Shown here piece by piece: positions 1-9,088 of a stretch of 45,144 nt of DNA. The notes under the pieces were generated by a model that had not been told where the DNA came from, did no database searches, and saw nothing but the letters and a program-made list of their open reading frames with translations. Location of the stretch: positions 1 through 45,144 of the forward strand of contig JABFSM010000046.1 of the NCBI GenBank assembly GCA_013140635.1. The letters run 5' to 3'. This DNA is from Gemmatimonadales bacterium (lineage in GTDB: Bacteria > Gemmatimonadota > Gemmatimonadetes > Gemmatimonadales > GWC2-71-9). A program made the position numbers and the translations under genes. The stretch's first letter is position 1; each line of letters starts with the position of its first letter.

Positions 1-2
1 GT

Positions 3-1076
3 TTCAAGAAGGTGCTCGCCGAGAGTCCCGGGGTACGAATCGACAATGTGCTGACGGCTTCGGTGTCATTGTACCGGCGGGCGGATCCGTCGTATCTGTT
101 CTGGGACCGGCTCATGACGGATGTCCGCGCCCTACCCGGCGTTCGGGCCGCATCTGCGGTGAACATGGTGCCGCTCGGTGTCGCCGGTTCGGGGTATCTC
201 GAGGTCGAGGGTTGGGAGGGAATGGCCTCCGGCGGGTACCGGCTGGTTACGGACGACTATTTCGCGACGATGGACATCCGCGTACTGCGCGGGCGGGAGT
301 TCACGGCGCTCGACGATTCGACGCATCCCCATGTCAGCCTCGTGAACCAGACGATGGCGGACATGTACTGGAAGGGGAAGGATCCAATCGGACAGCGGTT
401 CCGGGCAAAGAGCTGGGACAGCCACCCTGATGTCTGGTTCACCGTCATCGGCGTGGTCAACGATATTCGGTATTGGTCTCTCGAAAGCGCTCCGCGGCCG
501 GAGCACTTTGTCTACTTCCGGCAGCGTCCCGACCGTCTGCAAATGATGACACTCATGGTCCACACGACGGGTGATCCGCTGGCGTTGGTGCCGGCCGTGC
601 GTCAGGCGATCAAAGCAATCGATCCCAACGTTGCCGCCGAGTTTTCGTCGATGTCGCGCCGCCGTGCCGAGACGCTGCAGCTGCGCCGTTTCATCATGAC
701 GCTGCTCGGCGCTTTCGCCGGGTTTGGCCTCTTTCTGGCGGCCATCGGGATCTACGGGGTGCTCTCCTACGTCACGAACTCCCGCACCAGGGAGATCGGT
801 GTTCGGGTTGCCCTCGGTGCTCCCCGGGCCGGCGTGATACGCCTGGTCTTCCAGCAAGCCGCGGTTCCCATTGTGCTCGGACTCGTCGGGGGAATAGGGG
901 CCGCATTCGGGCTGAGCCGCCTCATGGAATCGATGCTCTACGGGGTGGAACCGGTCGATCCGCTCACCTACCTGGTCGCCCCGCTGACGTTCGGGGTGAC
1001 TGCCTTCCTGGCGTGTCTGATTCCAGCCTGGCGCGCGCTGCGGGTCGATCCGCTGAGTGCCATTCGGTCGGACTAA
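3..1076 (+). CDS. ABC transporter permease (MacB/FtsX, ADOP type), 5' truncated
   Basis: This is the C-terminal half of a duplicated-permease protein; the reading frame is open to the left edge, so the gene starts outside the window and the GTG at position 12 is unlikely to be the real start. A periplasmic MacB_PCD-like segment (residues about 20-215) is followed by a final FtsX domain with three membrane helices. The FtsX hallmark SRTREIGVRVALGAP lies after the first of these helices, and the ending PAWRALRVDPLSAIRSD is typical of the family. In characterised relatives such as MacB, these permeases work with a separate ATPase on export or mechanotransmission; no ATPase gene is seen here. Substrate is unknown. 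It lies 110 bp upstream of the DUF2911 gene on the same strand, with a hairpin between. Confidence 0.9.
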   Translation, partial: FKKVLAESPGVRIDNVLTASVSLYRRADPSYLFWDRLMTDVRALPGVRAASAVNMVPLGVAGSGYLEVEGWEGMASGGYRLVTDDYFATMDIRVLRGREFTALDDSTHPHVSLVNQTMADMYWKGKDPIGQRFRAKSWDSHPDVWFTVIGVVNDIRYWSLESAPRPEHFVYFRQRPDRLQMMTLMVHTTGDPLALVPAVRQAIKAIDPNVAAEFSSMSRRRAETLQLRRFIMTLLGAFAGFGLFLAAIGIYGVLSYVTNSRTREIGVRVALGAPRAGVIRLVFQQAAVPIVLGLVGGIGAAFGLSRLMESMLYGVEPVDPLTYLVAPLTFGVTAFLACLIPAWRALRVDPLSAIRSD

Positions 1077-1126
1077 TCGAGCTGCGCTGACACCCGCCTC
1101 CCCCATCCCTCGTATGGGTAGTACGC

Positions 1127-1142
1127 GGGCCGGCACCGGCCC
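1127..1142 (+). terminator. GC-rich hairpin after the truncated permease
   Basis: Perfect 7-bp arms GGGCCGG (1127-1133) and CCGGCCC (1136-1142) flank a CA loop, which would open to at least four bases. A second weaker dyad, CCCAT-N7-ATGGG, lies at 1102-1118. There is no T-run after either, so an intrinsic terminator is possible but not shown. Confidence 0.35.
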
Positions 1143-1186
1143 GGCACCTGTCAAATAGCGAATCTCTTTCCTCCCTAGAGGTCGAT

Positions 1187-2368
1187 ATGGCTGTCGCGCG
1201 TCCGAGAATGGCGCTCTTTCTCTGTTTGGCCTTGGTCATAGCTCCGGCTGCTACGGCGCAGTCGGGCGGTTTCGTGGCAACACTCGGTGCCGATACCGTC
1301 CAAATCGAGACCTTTCGCCGGAGCGGGAACAAGGTCGAAGGCACCGTCATCACCCGGTCGCCGGTTACTCGGGTGATGCGGTATACCATGACCTTCGGCC
1401 CCGATGAGCGGCCGATCCGCTATGAAATGGAAACCAAGGCCCCCGACGGGACGCCGTTTCGCACCAACGGGATGGCCGGTTCGATGACGTTCATGGCGGA
1501 CAGCCTGGTACGCGAGTCGCTCCAGGACGGTGCGATGGCCACGACGCGGATGGCCACCCCCATCGGCGCCTATCCGTCGCCTGGGCTTCCATATCTCGGT
1601 GTTTCCTATTTGATGTACCAGTACGCCCTCGCCGATGCCCGCCGGCGCACCGCCCCCGATTCCCAGGCCTACGTTTCCCTCCTGACCATGGGGAACTTCC
1701 AGAAGGCGCCGCAGCGGCCGCGGGCCTGGTTCGTCGGCACCGACTCCGCCGAAATTGATTACTTCGGCCAAGCCAGGCACGGATACAAGTTCGACGCCGC
1801 CGGCCAACTGATCCGTGCCGACTGGACCGGGACCACCTACCGGTACAAGATCGTGCGCGTACCGGCGTTCAATGCCGAGACGTTCGCGATGGCCTGGGAC
1901 AAGCTGGACAAGAGCGGGAAGGGGCTGGGCGCGATATCGCCGAGAGATACCGTCCGCGCAACGATCGGCGCCGCGCAGCTATCGATCGAGTATAGCCGCC
2001 CATCGAAACGGGGCCGGAAGGTCTGGGGTGAGGTGGTTCCGTGGGAAAGAGTGTGGCGCCTCGGTGCCGACTTCGCCACCCACTTTACGACCAGCGCCGA
2101 TCTCACCATAGGCGGCGTCGACATTCCGGCCGGCACCTATACGCTGTGGATGTTCCCCTCGGCCGCCGGGGAATCGCAGCTGGTCGTGAACAAGCGGACC
2201 CAGATCTTCGGTACCATGTACAGCCGCGCCACCGACCTGGTCCGCATTCCCTTAGTGCGGGGAGCGGAGGCGACGCCGGTCGAACGGTTCACCCTCGATC
2301 TTGCCGGCGGTATGCTCTCGATTCGCTGGGACGACGCCGTCTACCAGGTGCCGGTCAAAGTGAAATAG
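1187..2368 (+). CDS. Secreted DUF2911 domain protein
   Basis: The 393-residue product begins with a Sec-type signal peptide (hydrophobic segment about residues 8-24, cleavage likely after ATAQ). The N-terminal two thirds (about 25-240) look like a beta-rich periplasmic domain that I do not recognise. The C-terminal part (about 250-390) matches DUF2911: WGEVVPWERVWRLGADFATH, then GGVDIPAGTYTLWMFP, then a closing beta segment. DUF2911 has no established activity. The ATG at 1187 is preceded by AGAGG at 1176-1180 with 6-nt spacing. The leader shares a TC-rich CTCCCTAGA motif with the gene at 9089. It may be transcribed with the upstream permease, but the intervening hairpin argues for its own promoter. 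Confidence 0.85.
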   Translation: MAVARPRMALFLCLALVIAPAATAQSGGFVATLGADTVQIETFRRSGNKVEGTVITRSPVTRVMRYTMTFGPDERPIRYEMETKAPDGTPFRTNGMAGSMTFMADSLVRESLQDGAMATTRMATPIGAYPSPGLPYLGVSYLMYQYALADARRRTAPDSQAYVSLLTMGNFQKAPQRPRAWFVGTDSAEIDYFGQARHGYKFDAAGQLIRADWTGTTYRYKIVRVPAFNAETFAMAWDKLDKSGKGLGAISPRDTVRATIGAAQLSIEYSRPSKRGRKVWGEVVPWERVWRLGADFATHFTTSADLTIGGVDIPAGTYTLWMFPSAAGESQLVVNKRTQIFGTMYSRATDLVRIPLVRGAEATPVERFTLDLAGGMLSIRWDDAVYQVPVKVK

Positions 2369-2390
2369 CGGGACCTTCCCCCTTCTCCCC

Positions 2391-2440
2391 TTGACGGTTT
2401 AGGTGAAGCGCGGTAGCTTGGCCTAAACCGTTTAGGTGAG
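2391..2440 (+). promoter_or_regulatory. Promoter and dyad operator of the first PadR-permease operon
   Basis: A sigma-70-like promoter is visible: TTGACG (2391-2396), a 17-bp spacer and TAGCTT (2414-2419). Three copies of one half-site lie over it: CGGTTTAGG (2395-2403), its exact reverse complement CCTAAACCG (2422-2430), and GTTTAGGTGA (2430-2439, an exact repeat of 2397-2406). The last two form the tight dyad CTAAAC-C-GTTTAG at 2423-2435, over the expected transcription start and touching the AGGTGA ribosome site of the PadR gene. Autorepression by the PadR protein is the natural reading, by analogy with characterised PadR regulators. Confidence 0.65.
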
Positions 2441-2444
2441 TGCC

Positions 2445-2783
2445 ATGCCGACATCGCCGGTCGAGCTCCTCCAGGGCACCCTCGAGTTTCTCATTCTCAA
2501 GACCCTTTCCTGGGGTCCCATGCACGGATTCGCCGTCGGCCGGTGGATTCGGAAGACCACCGACGACGCCCTCGAGATCGAGGAGGGCGCGCTCTATCCC
2601 GCGCTGCACCGGATGGAACGGCGGGGCTGGATCGCGTCGGACTGGGGCGTCACCGAAAACAATCGACGGGCCAAGTACTACGAGATCACCCGGCTGGGGC
2701 GGGACCAGTTGCGGCGCGAGGAATCGAGCTGGACTCGGTACGTGGCCGCGGTGTCCAAGATCATGGCGGCGGCCAAGGTCTAA
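2445..2783 (+). CDS. PadR family transcriptional regulator
   Basis: This 112-residue protein is a typical short PadR-type winged-helix regulator. Visible family features are the N-terminal helix LLQGTLEFLILKTLSWGPMH, the wing-proximal GALYPALHRMERRGW, and NNRRAKYYEITRLGR. I chose the ATG at 2445 because AGGTGA (2434-2439) sits 5 nt upstream; GTG at 2436 is possible but lies inside the operator. The stop codon overlaps the next ATG (TAATG at 2781-2785), so permease translation is coupled to the regulator. The ligand is unknown. PadR-permease pairing suggests that the regulator senses the compound or stress handled by the two permeases that follow. Confidence 0.93.
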   Translation: MPTSPVELLQGTLEFLILKTLSWGPMHGFAVGRWIRKTTDDALEIEEGALYPALHRMERRGWIASDWGVTENNRRAKYYEITRLGRDQLRREESSWTRYVAAVSKIMAAAKV

Positions 2784-5452
2784 TGGCGTCGCCGCCTCGG
2801 GGCCTCCAGCGGCTCTTTCGCCTTGCAACCGGACGGGCGGCTCCTCTCGAAGAGGTCGACGACGAGATCGCGCTCCATTTGGAGCTCCGCACCGAGGAGT
2901 TGATCTCCGACGGGCTCGACCCGGTGGCCGCGCGGCGGCGGGCGGCGGCACTCTTCGGCGACCGCCGGGCCATTGCCGAAGAACTTCGAACCATCGACCG
3001 GGCCGCCGATCGGGGCCGCCGAAGGAGTGAATCGATGCGGCGTCTCGCTCAGGATCTTCGGGTTGCCTGTCGTGGCCTCCTCCGGCAGCCCTCCTTCGCC
3101 TTGGGCGGCATCTCGATCGTGGCGCTTGGCATCGGCGCCGCCACGGCGATGTTTACCGTGCTCAACGCCGCCTTCCTCAAGCCCTTTGCGTATCCCGAGT
3201 CCGACCGCCTCGTCTCCCTCTGGGAGATATCGAGGACCGGCACCCGGATGCCGGTGGCCGGGCCCAACGCCATCGACTGGGCCACCGAAGCCCGCCTCTT
3301 CTCGCACCTTGCCTACTACGGGAGCAACCAGTCGGTGCTCGGCAGCGGGGGTGAGTCGGCCTACATCCCCGCGTCGGTCGTCTCCCGTCCCTTCGCGGCC
3401 ATGCTCGGCGTGGCCCCGATCGTGGGCCGGTGGTTCACCGAGGACGAGACGAGGGTTGGGGCGCCGCCGGTGGCCGTGATCGGCGAAGGCCTTTGGACCC
3501 GGCGCTTTGGCGCCGATCGCGATCTCGTCGGCAAGACCATTCGCCTCGACGGCATACCGGTCACCGTGGTCGGCGTCATGCCCAAGACGCTCACCTATCC
3601 GACCTGGGCGGAGATTTGGCGGCCGGCGGAGCCGCATAACACCGGCGACAGCCGCACCGGGCATAACTGGCGCGTCGTGGCCCGGCTTGCCCGGGGGGTG
3701 ACGCCGCAGGCGGCGCAGCGAGAGCTTAGCGTCGTGACCCGGCGTCTCGTGGCGAACGAGCGGGGCGGCGCCGATTTCATCGCGGCGGGGGCATTGGTCG
3801 TTCCCTTTCGGGAGCAGCTGATCGGCGACGGTAAGAAGGTGCTCCTGCTCCTGCAGGGTGCGGTCCTACTGGTCCTGCTCATCGCGGCGGCCAACCTCAC
3901 GAACCTCACGCTGGCGCGCGCGGTGCGCCGGCAAAACGAAGTTGGGGTGTGCCTAGCGCTCGGTGCCCGGCGCATCGACGTCATCCGGCGTTTCGCGAGC
4001 GAGAATCTGGTCCTCACCCTGATCGGCGGCGGGGCGGGGCTCATCCTTGCCGGCGCCCTTCGCGGGGTGTTGGCGACCTGGGTCGGCAAGATGCTCCCGT
4101 TCGTCGGCGAACTTCCGCTCGACCGTCGGGTCGCCGGATTCGCGCTCGGACTGGCCCTTCTCGTCGGTCTGGGTTCGTCGATCGTGCCGGCGTGGCGCGC
4201 CAGCCGGAGCATCGCCGGATTCACCCCCTCGCGCGGCACCACGGCCAGCCGGTCGAGCCGGCGGCTCATCGATGGCCTGATGAGCGTTGAGATCGCGTTG
4301 GCGGTGATGCTCGTGGCCGCCGCCGGGTTGGTGGGCCGGAGCCTCTTCCGGCTCGGGGGCGTCGATCCGGGGTTTGCCGTCGAGAACCGTATGACGGTGT
4401 CGGTGCCGCTCCGGCCGTTAGAAGGCTCGAACACGCCGACGTGGGAATCGGTGACCCTCGCATACGATCGGTTCCAGGAGGAGCTTGCCGCCCGGCCCGG
4501 CACCATTTCGGTTGCCGCGACGAACGCGCTTCCGCTCTCGACTTGGAGCCCCAACGGGAGCGCCCAGGTGGAAGGGACACCATCGGCGTCGGGCGGTCCT
4601 CCGGCGGCGGCCGAGTTCCATATTATCGGCCCCGGCTTCTTCCGCACCGTCGAGGTTCCGGTCCGCCGGGGGCGCGAATTCGGCGAGGCGGACAGGGCCG
4701 GCGCGCCTTACGTCGCGGTCGTCAACGAGGCCTTCGTTCGGAAGTATCTCGGCGATGCCGATCCCCTCACCCAGCGGGTCAGGTTTCCCGGCATGGACTC
4801 AAGCGAGGATCCATGGGCCGCGGTCGTCGGTGTCGTCGGGGATACCCGGCAGGACGGCCTCGCGGCCGAACCTTCGCCCGCCATCTACTACAGCTACCGG
4901 CAACGGCACACTTGGCGGCCGATGACCTTCGTGGTGCATTCGAGTCAGCCGGCCGCTGCGGTGCTCGACGATCTCAAGGCGGCGGTGGCACGGCTCGACC
5001 CCGGTATTCCCTTTACCGGAAAGCCCTGGTCGGTGATCGTCGCCGACAGCCTTGCGCTGCCGCGCATTCGCTCCGTGCTGCTCGCGCTCTTTGCCGCCAT
5101 CGCCCTGGTGCTTTCGGCGGCGGGCATCGCCGCCGTCGTGGCGTTCGCGGTGGCCCAGCGCACTCGGGAAATCGGTCTCCGCATCGCGGTTGGCGCACCG
5201 CCCGGGTCCATCACACGCGACGGCGTGCTCCGAACGGCCCGGCCCGTCCTCCTCGGGCTCACGGCCGGGGTGCTGGGCGCGTTGGTGCTCGGGAAGGTGG
5301 TGCGCACGCTGCTCCACGGCATTGAACCTAACGATCCGCTCACGCTGGCGACGGCGGTCCTGGTGACGATCGTGGTGGCGGCGGCGGCCGCCTATGTCCC
5401 GGCGCGGCGCGCGCTCCGGGTGGACCCGCTCACCGCACTCCGTCAGGAGTAG
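2783..5452 (+). CDS. ABC transporter permease, duplicated MacB/FtsX (ADOP) type
   Basis: An 889-residue orphan permease. A cytoplasmic prefix (residues 1-85, ending in basic RGRRRSESMRR) precedes helix 1 (about 104-131). Next come a MacB_PCD region, an FtsX core of three helices (from about 352) with GVCLALGARR, then a second copy of helix, MacB_PCD and FtsX (from about 495). The second FtsX carries QRTREIGLRIAVGAP, and the protein ends PARRALRVDPLTALRQE. The duplicated architecture and missing ATPase match the ADOP family (acidobacterial duplicated orphan permease, TIGR03434). The start at 2783 shares its A with the PadR stop; the frame is open for 80 codons upstream, but that stretch is a shadow of the PadR gene. 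Substrate unknown. Confidence 0.92.
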   Translation: MASPPRGLQRLFRLATGRAAPLEEVDDEIALHLELRTEELISDGLDPVAARRRAAALFGDRRAIAEELRTIDRAADRGRRRSESMRRLAQDLRVACRGLLRQPSFALGGISIVALGIGAATAMFTVLNAAFLKPFAYPESDRLVSLWEISRTGTRMPVAGPNAIDWATEARLFSHLAYYGSNQSVLGSGGESAYIPASVVSRPFAAMLGVAPIVGRWFTEDETRVGAPPVAVIGEGLWTRRFGADRDLVGKTIRLDGIPVTVVGVMPKTLTYPTWAEIWRPAEPHNTGDSRTGHNWRVVARLARGVTPQAAQRELSVVTRRLVANERGGADFIAAGALVVPFREQLIGDGKKVLLLLQGAVLLVLLIAAANLTNLTLARAVRRQNEVGVCLALGARRIDVIRRFASENLVLTLIGGGAGLILAGALRGVLATWVGKMLPFVGELPLDRRVAGFALGLALLVGLGSSIVPAWRASRSIAGFTPSRGTTASRSSRRLIDGLMSVEIALAVMLVAAAGLVGRSLFRLGGVDPGFAVENRMTVSVPLRPLEGSNTPTWESVTLAYDRFQEELAARPGTISVAATNALPLSTWSPNGSAQVEGTPSASGGPPAAAEFHIIGPGFFRTVEVPVRRGREFGEADRAGAPYVAVVNEAFVRKYLGDADPLTQRVRFPGMDSSEDPWAAVVGVVGDTRQDGLAAEPSPAIYYSYRQRHTWRPMTFVVHSSQPAAAVLDDLKAAVARLDPGIPFTGKPWSVIVADSLALPRIRSVLLALFAAIALVLSAAGIAAVVAFAVAQRTREIGLRIAVGAPPGSITRDGVLRTARPVLLGLTAGVLGALVLGKVVRTLLHGIEPNDPLTLATAVLVTIVVAAAAAYVPARRALRVDPLTALRQE

Positions 5453-5453
5453 C

Positions 5454-8105
5454 GTGGCGGTCTCTCGCATGCGGAGGCTCTTTCGGCTCGCGACGGGGCG
5501 GCTGACCGCGCGGGAGGAGCTGGCCGATGAGTTGGCGCTGCATATCGAGTTGAGAACCGAAGAGCTGATAGCCGAGGGTCTCGACCCGGTCACAGCCAAA
5601 CGCCGCGCCGTCGCCCTGTTCGGCGACCGCCGGGGAATCGAGGAGGAGTGCATGCGAGTGTCAACGGAACGGTGGCGATCGGGGCGCCGGAGCGAATGGC
5701 TCGCCGGCGTCGGTCAGGATCTCGGGTACCTCCGGCGGAGCTTCGCCCGGAGCCCCCGCTTCTTCCTGACGCTGATTACCACCCTCGCCCTCGGCATCGC
5801 GCTCAACGCGGTGATCCTCTCAGTCGTCGATGCGCTGCTCATCCGGCCGCTGCCGTTCGCCGCTCCCGAGGAGCTGGTCGAGCTCGGCACCATGGAGGAG
5901 GGCGGCTACTCCCGGCCCGATATTCCAGCCGAGGCCGTCCCGGTCTGGGCGGGGCAGCCTGCGATCTTCCGGCAGATCGAGTTCTACGACCGGCGGAACG
6001 TCGAGTATACCGGCGGCGACGAGCCCGAAACGGTCCACCCGACCTGGGTCTCGCCGGGAATGTTCGCCATGTTGGGCGCCCGCGCCGCTCTCGGACGCAC
6101 CTTGGTCGAGAGCGACATCTCACCCGGTGCTCCGCGGGTGGTCGTGATCAGCGACAACTTCTGGCGGGAGAAATTCGGCGCCGCCTCGGATGCGCTCGGC
6201 CGCACGATCACCCTGGATGGCGAACGCTATACGGTGGTCGGGGTGATGCCACGAGGGTTCACTTTTCACGTCAGCGTTCCGAGCCTCTGGGTACCCCTCG
6301 ACAAGGCCGCGCAACCCTCGCTCAAGTGGGTGTCGGTGGTCGGGCGGCTTCGGCCGCTGCTGCCCGTGGCGGAGGCGCAAGCGCACGCACTGGCACTCGC
6401 GCCCGGGCTTCAGGCCGAGCGTCCCCTCACGGCGGGCTGGAAAATCCAGGTGTCGGCGCTGGGCGGCACGCGGGCCAACCCCGATACCCGCGCGGCGCTC
6501 TGGATGCTCGTCGCCGGGGTCGGGTGTGTGCTGCTCATCGGATGCACCAACGCTGCCAATCTGCTGCTCGTGCGCGGTACGGTCCGACAGCATGAGCTCG
6601 CGATTCGGCAGGCCCTCGGTGCCGGCCGGATGCGGCTCTTCCGGCAGGCGCTGACGGAAAGCGTGTGCATTGCGGCGGTCAGCGGAGCCTTGGGGGCTGC
6701 GTTGGCGAGCCTTCTGCTCGACGCGCTGGTGCCGCTCATTCCGCTCAACGTGACGTTCATGGCCTTCCACGCGATTCGACTCGACGGGCGCATTCTCCTC
6801 GCGATGATAGGGCTGACGTTGGCGGCCGGGATCGGCTTCGGCCTCCTGCCGGCGCTACAGGCGTCGCGGCGGGAACTACATATCGGCGGGAACATCGGCG
6901 CCAACCGAGCCACCTCCTCTCGCGGCGCGGGTGCCATCCGGTCCGCGCTGCTCGTGGCGCAGCTGGCCTTCGCGGTGCTCCTGCTCGGCGGGGGCGGGCT
7001 GCTGCTGCACAGCTTCGTGAAGCTCTCCCGGGTCGAGCCGGGACTCGATGTCGATCGCCTGGCGATTATGGCCCTCCAGCTTTCGGACCGCCGATACACC
7101 GATTCGACGGCCAGCCACTTCGACGAGCGCCTCCTCGAGCGGCTCCGCCATGTGCCGGGCGTGAGCGGGGCCGCGCTCGCGCACGGACTGCCGCCCTCGT
7201 CGAGCTTTTCGTTCGGCGTCAAGCCGCAGGCGGAGGGCAGGGACGCGATCCCCTGGGGCGACTTCGACCTGCTGCCGAGCGCCCAGGTGGACAGCGCGTA
7301 TTTCCGCGTGGCGGGGACCCGGCTGCTGGCCGGCCGCGGGTTCCACGCGGCCGACCAGGGTTCGGCCGAGCGCCCGGTGGTCATCGATCAGCCTTTCGCG
7401 GTGCGCCTCTTCGGCGCCGAAGCACCGCTAGGGCGCCGGTTTCGCACCGACGCGGACGGTTCCTGGCTGACCGTGGTCGGCATTGCCGAACCCGCCAAGC
7501 TGGGCGGGCCCGACGGCAGCCGGGGGGAATATGCCATCTACTATCCGGCCAGCCGCATCGAGTTCGGGTACCGGCAGTTCCTGGTGCGCACCGAACGCGA
7601 TCCGGAAGCCATCCTCGCCGAGATGCGGCGGGCGGTGCGGGAGATCGATCCGAATCAGCCGATCGTCCGGCTCGAGACGATGGCCCGTTCGTTTGCCGGG
7701 GCAGTGGCGACGCCCCGCTTCATGCTGCTCCTCGTGCTCGTCTTCGCGGCGGCGGCGCTCGTCCTCGCCGCCATCGGCGTCTATGGCGTCGTCTCCTATT
7801 CGGTGGAGCGGCGCCGGCGGGAATTCGCGATCCGGATCGCGGTGGGGGCGCCGAGCCGTCAGGTGCGGGCCCTCGTGCTGCGGCAGACCCTTCTGCTCGG
7901 ATTTCTGGGGGCGGGGCTCGGGGTCGCCGGCGTTGTCATGGGCGGCAAGCTGCTCGAAAGCGTGCTCTTCGGCGTGGTCCCGGCCGATCCGATCGGGGTC
8001 GGCGGCGGGGCGCTGCTGCTGATCGTGGTCGCGCTCCTCGCGACCCATGCCCCGGCGGCACGGGCCACACGAGTCGATCCGATGGAGGCGATCCGGGTGG
8101 AGTGA
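5454..8105 (+). CDS. ABC transporter permease, duplicated MacB/FtsX (ADOP) type
   Basis: The second permease of the operon is 883 residues long and has the same plan as its neighbour: prefix domain (LFRLATGRLTAREELADELA), helix 1, MacB_PCD, FtsX (LAIRQALGAGR near residue 370), then the repeated half ending in a FtsX domain with RRREFAIRIAVGAP and PAARATRVDPMEAIRVE. The GTG at 5454 is preferred because AGGAG (5445-5449) lies 4 nt before it; ATG 5469 would leave that site 19 nt away. The gene begins one base after the preceding stop. The closely related prefix of the two proteins suggests an old tandem duplication, and the pair may form a heterodimer. That is inference. Confidence 0.9.
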   Translation: MAVSRMRRLFRLATGRLTAREELADELALHIELRTEELIAEGLDPVTAKRRAVALFGDRRGIEEECMRVSTERWRSGRRSEWLAGVGQDLGYLRRSFARSPRFFLTLITTLALGIALNAVILSVVDALLIRPLPFAAPEELVELGTMEEGGYSRPDIPAEAVPVWAGQPAIFRQIEFYDRRNVEYTGGDEPETVHPTWVSPGMFAMLGARAALGRTLVESDISPGAPRVVVISDNFWREKFGAASDALGRTITLDGERYTVVGVMPRGFTFHVSVPSLWVPLDKAAQPSLKWVSVVGRLRPLLPVAEAQAHALALAPGLQAERPLTAGWKIQVSALGGTRANPDTRAALWMLVAGVGCVLLIGCTNAANLLLVRGTVRQHELAIRQALGAGRMRLFRQALTESVCIAAVSGALGAALASLLLDALVPLIPLNVTFMAFHAIRLDGRILLAMIGLTLAAGIGFGLLPALQASRRELHIGGNIGANRATSSRGAGAIRSALLVAQLAFAVLLLGGGGLLLHSFVKLSRVEPGLDVDRLAIMALQLSDRRYTDSTASHFDERLLERLRHVPGVSGAALAHGLPPSSSFSFGVKPQAEGRDAIPWGDFDLLPSAQVDSAYFRVAGTRLLAGRGFHAADQGSAERPVVIDQPFAVRLFGAEAPLGRRFRTDADGSWLTVVGIAEPAKLGGPDGSRGEYAIYYPASRIEFGYRQFLVRTERDPEAILAEMRRAVREIDPNQPIVRLETMARSFAGAVATPRFMLLLVLVFAAAALVLAAIGVYGVVSYSVERRRREFAIRIAVGAPSRQVRALVLRQTLLLGFLGAGLGVAGVVMGGKLLESVLFGVVPADPIGVGGGALLLIVVALLATHAPAARATRVDPMEAIRVE

Positions 8106-8108
8106 AGC

Positions 8109-8432
8109 CTAACTTCCCTCCTTGAGCGTCCAGCGCGAGGTGTCGCGCCGGTCCACCTTCGCCATCATGTCGTCGAACGCCGCTTGCAGGTCGATCTGCT
8201 CGCGGTTGGCGATGCAGATCAGCACGAAGAGGATATCGGCGATCTCCATCGCCATATCCCCCGGCGGCTCCTCCGCCTTCTTCGTCTTCTGCCCGAAGCG
8301 GTGGTTGATCTCCCGGGCGAGCTCGCCCACCTCTTCGGTGAGCCGCGCCAGGTTGGTGAGCGGGTGGAAGTACCCCTCTTCGAATTGTGAGATCCAGGCG
8401 TGCACCCGTTGCTGCGATTCGGTGAGTGACAT
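8109..8432 (-). CDS. MazG-like nucleotide pyrophosphohydrolase
   Basis: A 107-residue all-alpha NTP pyrophosphohydrolase of the MazG/dUTPase superfamily. The metal-binding signature is present: the first acidic pair in RLTEEVGELAREI (EExxE) and the second in MAMEIADILFVLICIAN (ExxD). These residues coordinate Mg2+ and position the triphosphate in family members. Single-domain members hydrolyse non-canonical NTPs or dCTP; the substrate cannot be read from this sequence. It is transcribed divergently from nothing near and sits 3 nt downstream of the DJ-1/PfpI gene, so the two are probably one transcript. It converges with the permease ending at 8105. Confidence 0.88.
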   Translation of the reverse strand: MSLTESQQRVHAWISQFEEGYFHPLTNLARLTEEVGELAREINHRFGQKTKKAEEPPGDMAMEIADILFVLICIANREQIDLQAAFDDMMAKVDRRDTSRWTLKEGS

Positions 8433-8435
8433 CGG

Positions 8436-8954
8436 CTAGTTCCCCTTGAGCGCGCGGATGATGGCTTTGCTGAAGTGGGGGAGATCGGCGGGGGTGCGGC
8501 TCGTGATGAGGTTGTGGTCCACCACCACCGGTGAATCCTCCCAGATCATCCCCGCATTGACCAGGTCGTCCTTGATTGCCCCCACGCTGGTGCCACGGCG
8601 GCCTCGGACGATCCCTGCGGAGATCGGGACCCATCCGGCGTGGCAGATGAAGGCAATGGGCTTGCCCGCGTCATGAATGGCCCGGGTCAGATCGAGCACG
8701 CGGGTCGAGCGGCGGAGAATGTCCGGTGCGTAGCCGCCGGGAATCACCAATCCGTCGAAGTTCGCTGCCTCGACCTGGTCGACGGTGGCGTCCGGGGTAA
8801 TCGGGTAGCCGCGTTTGCCCTGATAGCTCTTCTCGCCGAGGCCGGCTACGACGGTCGTCGCGCCCTCTTCTTCGAGCCGAATTTTCGGGTACCAGAGCTC
8901 GAGATCCTCGTAGAGCGGGGCAGCGAAGAACAGGACCCGTTTGCCGGTAAGCAT
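8436..8954 (-). CDS. DJ-1/PfpI family protein (type 1 glutamine amidotransferase-like)
   Basis: The 172-residue protein has the DJ-1/PfpI fold: an N-terminal beta strand KRVLFFAAP, an acidic residue in YEDLELWYP, GLVIPGGYAPD, and the nucleophile elbow AFICHAGW, with the catalytic Cys followed by His. Relatives act as general stress proteins, deglycase/glyoxalase-like enzymes or PfpI-type peptidases; the exact activity is not predictable. The ATG at 8954 opens just inside a purine-rich repeat. The MazG-like gene follows after 3 nt, so a small housekeeping/stress operon is likely, combining metabolite or protein repair with nucleotide sanitation. Confidence 0.88.
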   Translation of the reverse strand: MLTGKRVLFFAAPLYEDLELWYPKIRLEEEGATTVVAGLGEKSYQGKRGYPITPDATVDQVEAANFDGLVIPGGYAPDILRRSTRVLDLTRAIHDAGKPIAFICHAGWVPISAGIVRGRRGTSVGAIKDDLVNAGMIWEDSPVVVDHNLITSRTPADLPHFSKAIIRALKGN

Positions 8955-8961
8955 GGTGGCT

Positions 8962-9078
8962 TAGGGAAGTGGGAGGGGGGAGGAGGGAAGAAGGTAAAGT
9001 GCCTTCCGAAAGATACATTCTTATTATTCCCGTGGTTCCAGAACCCCTCTTCCCTCCTCCCTCTTTCCTCCTCCCTAG
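8962..9078. repeat. Polypurine/polypyrimidine inverted-repeat element (copy 1)
   Basis: A purine tract (8963-8993, containing GGGAGGAGGGAAGA in its second half) is matched by an imperfect inverted copy as a pyrimidine tract (9043-9078), separated by about 50 bp of ordinary sequence. The ends are TTAGGG on the left and CCCTAG on the right. The element fills the space between the divergent PfpI gene and the small gene at 9089. A similar pair lies at 18304-18432. It could be a MITE-like element or a long imperfect hairpin. Confidence 0.6.
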
Positions 9079-9088
9079 AAGAACAACC

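Noticed and set aside
132-1154. A 340-codon minus-strand frame opposite the truncated permease
   Set aside because: Composition is Arg/His/Pro-rich as in antisense shadows, with no family motif; the plus-strand frame is clearly a FtsX permease.
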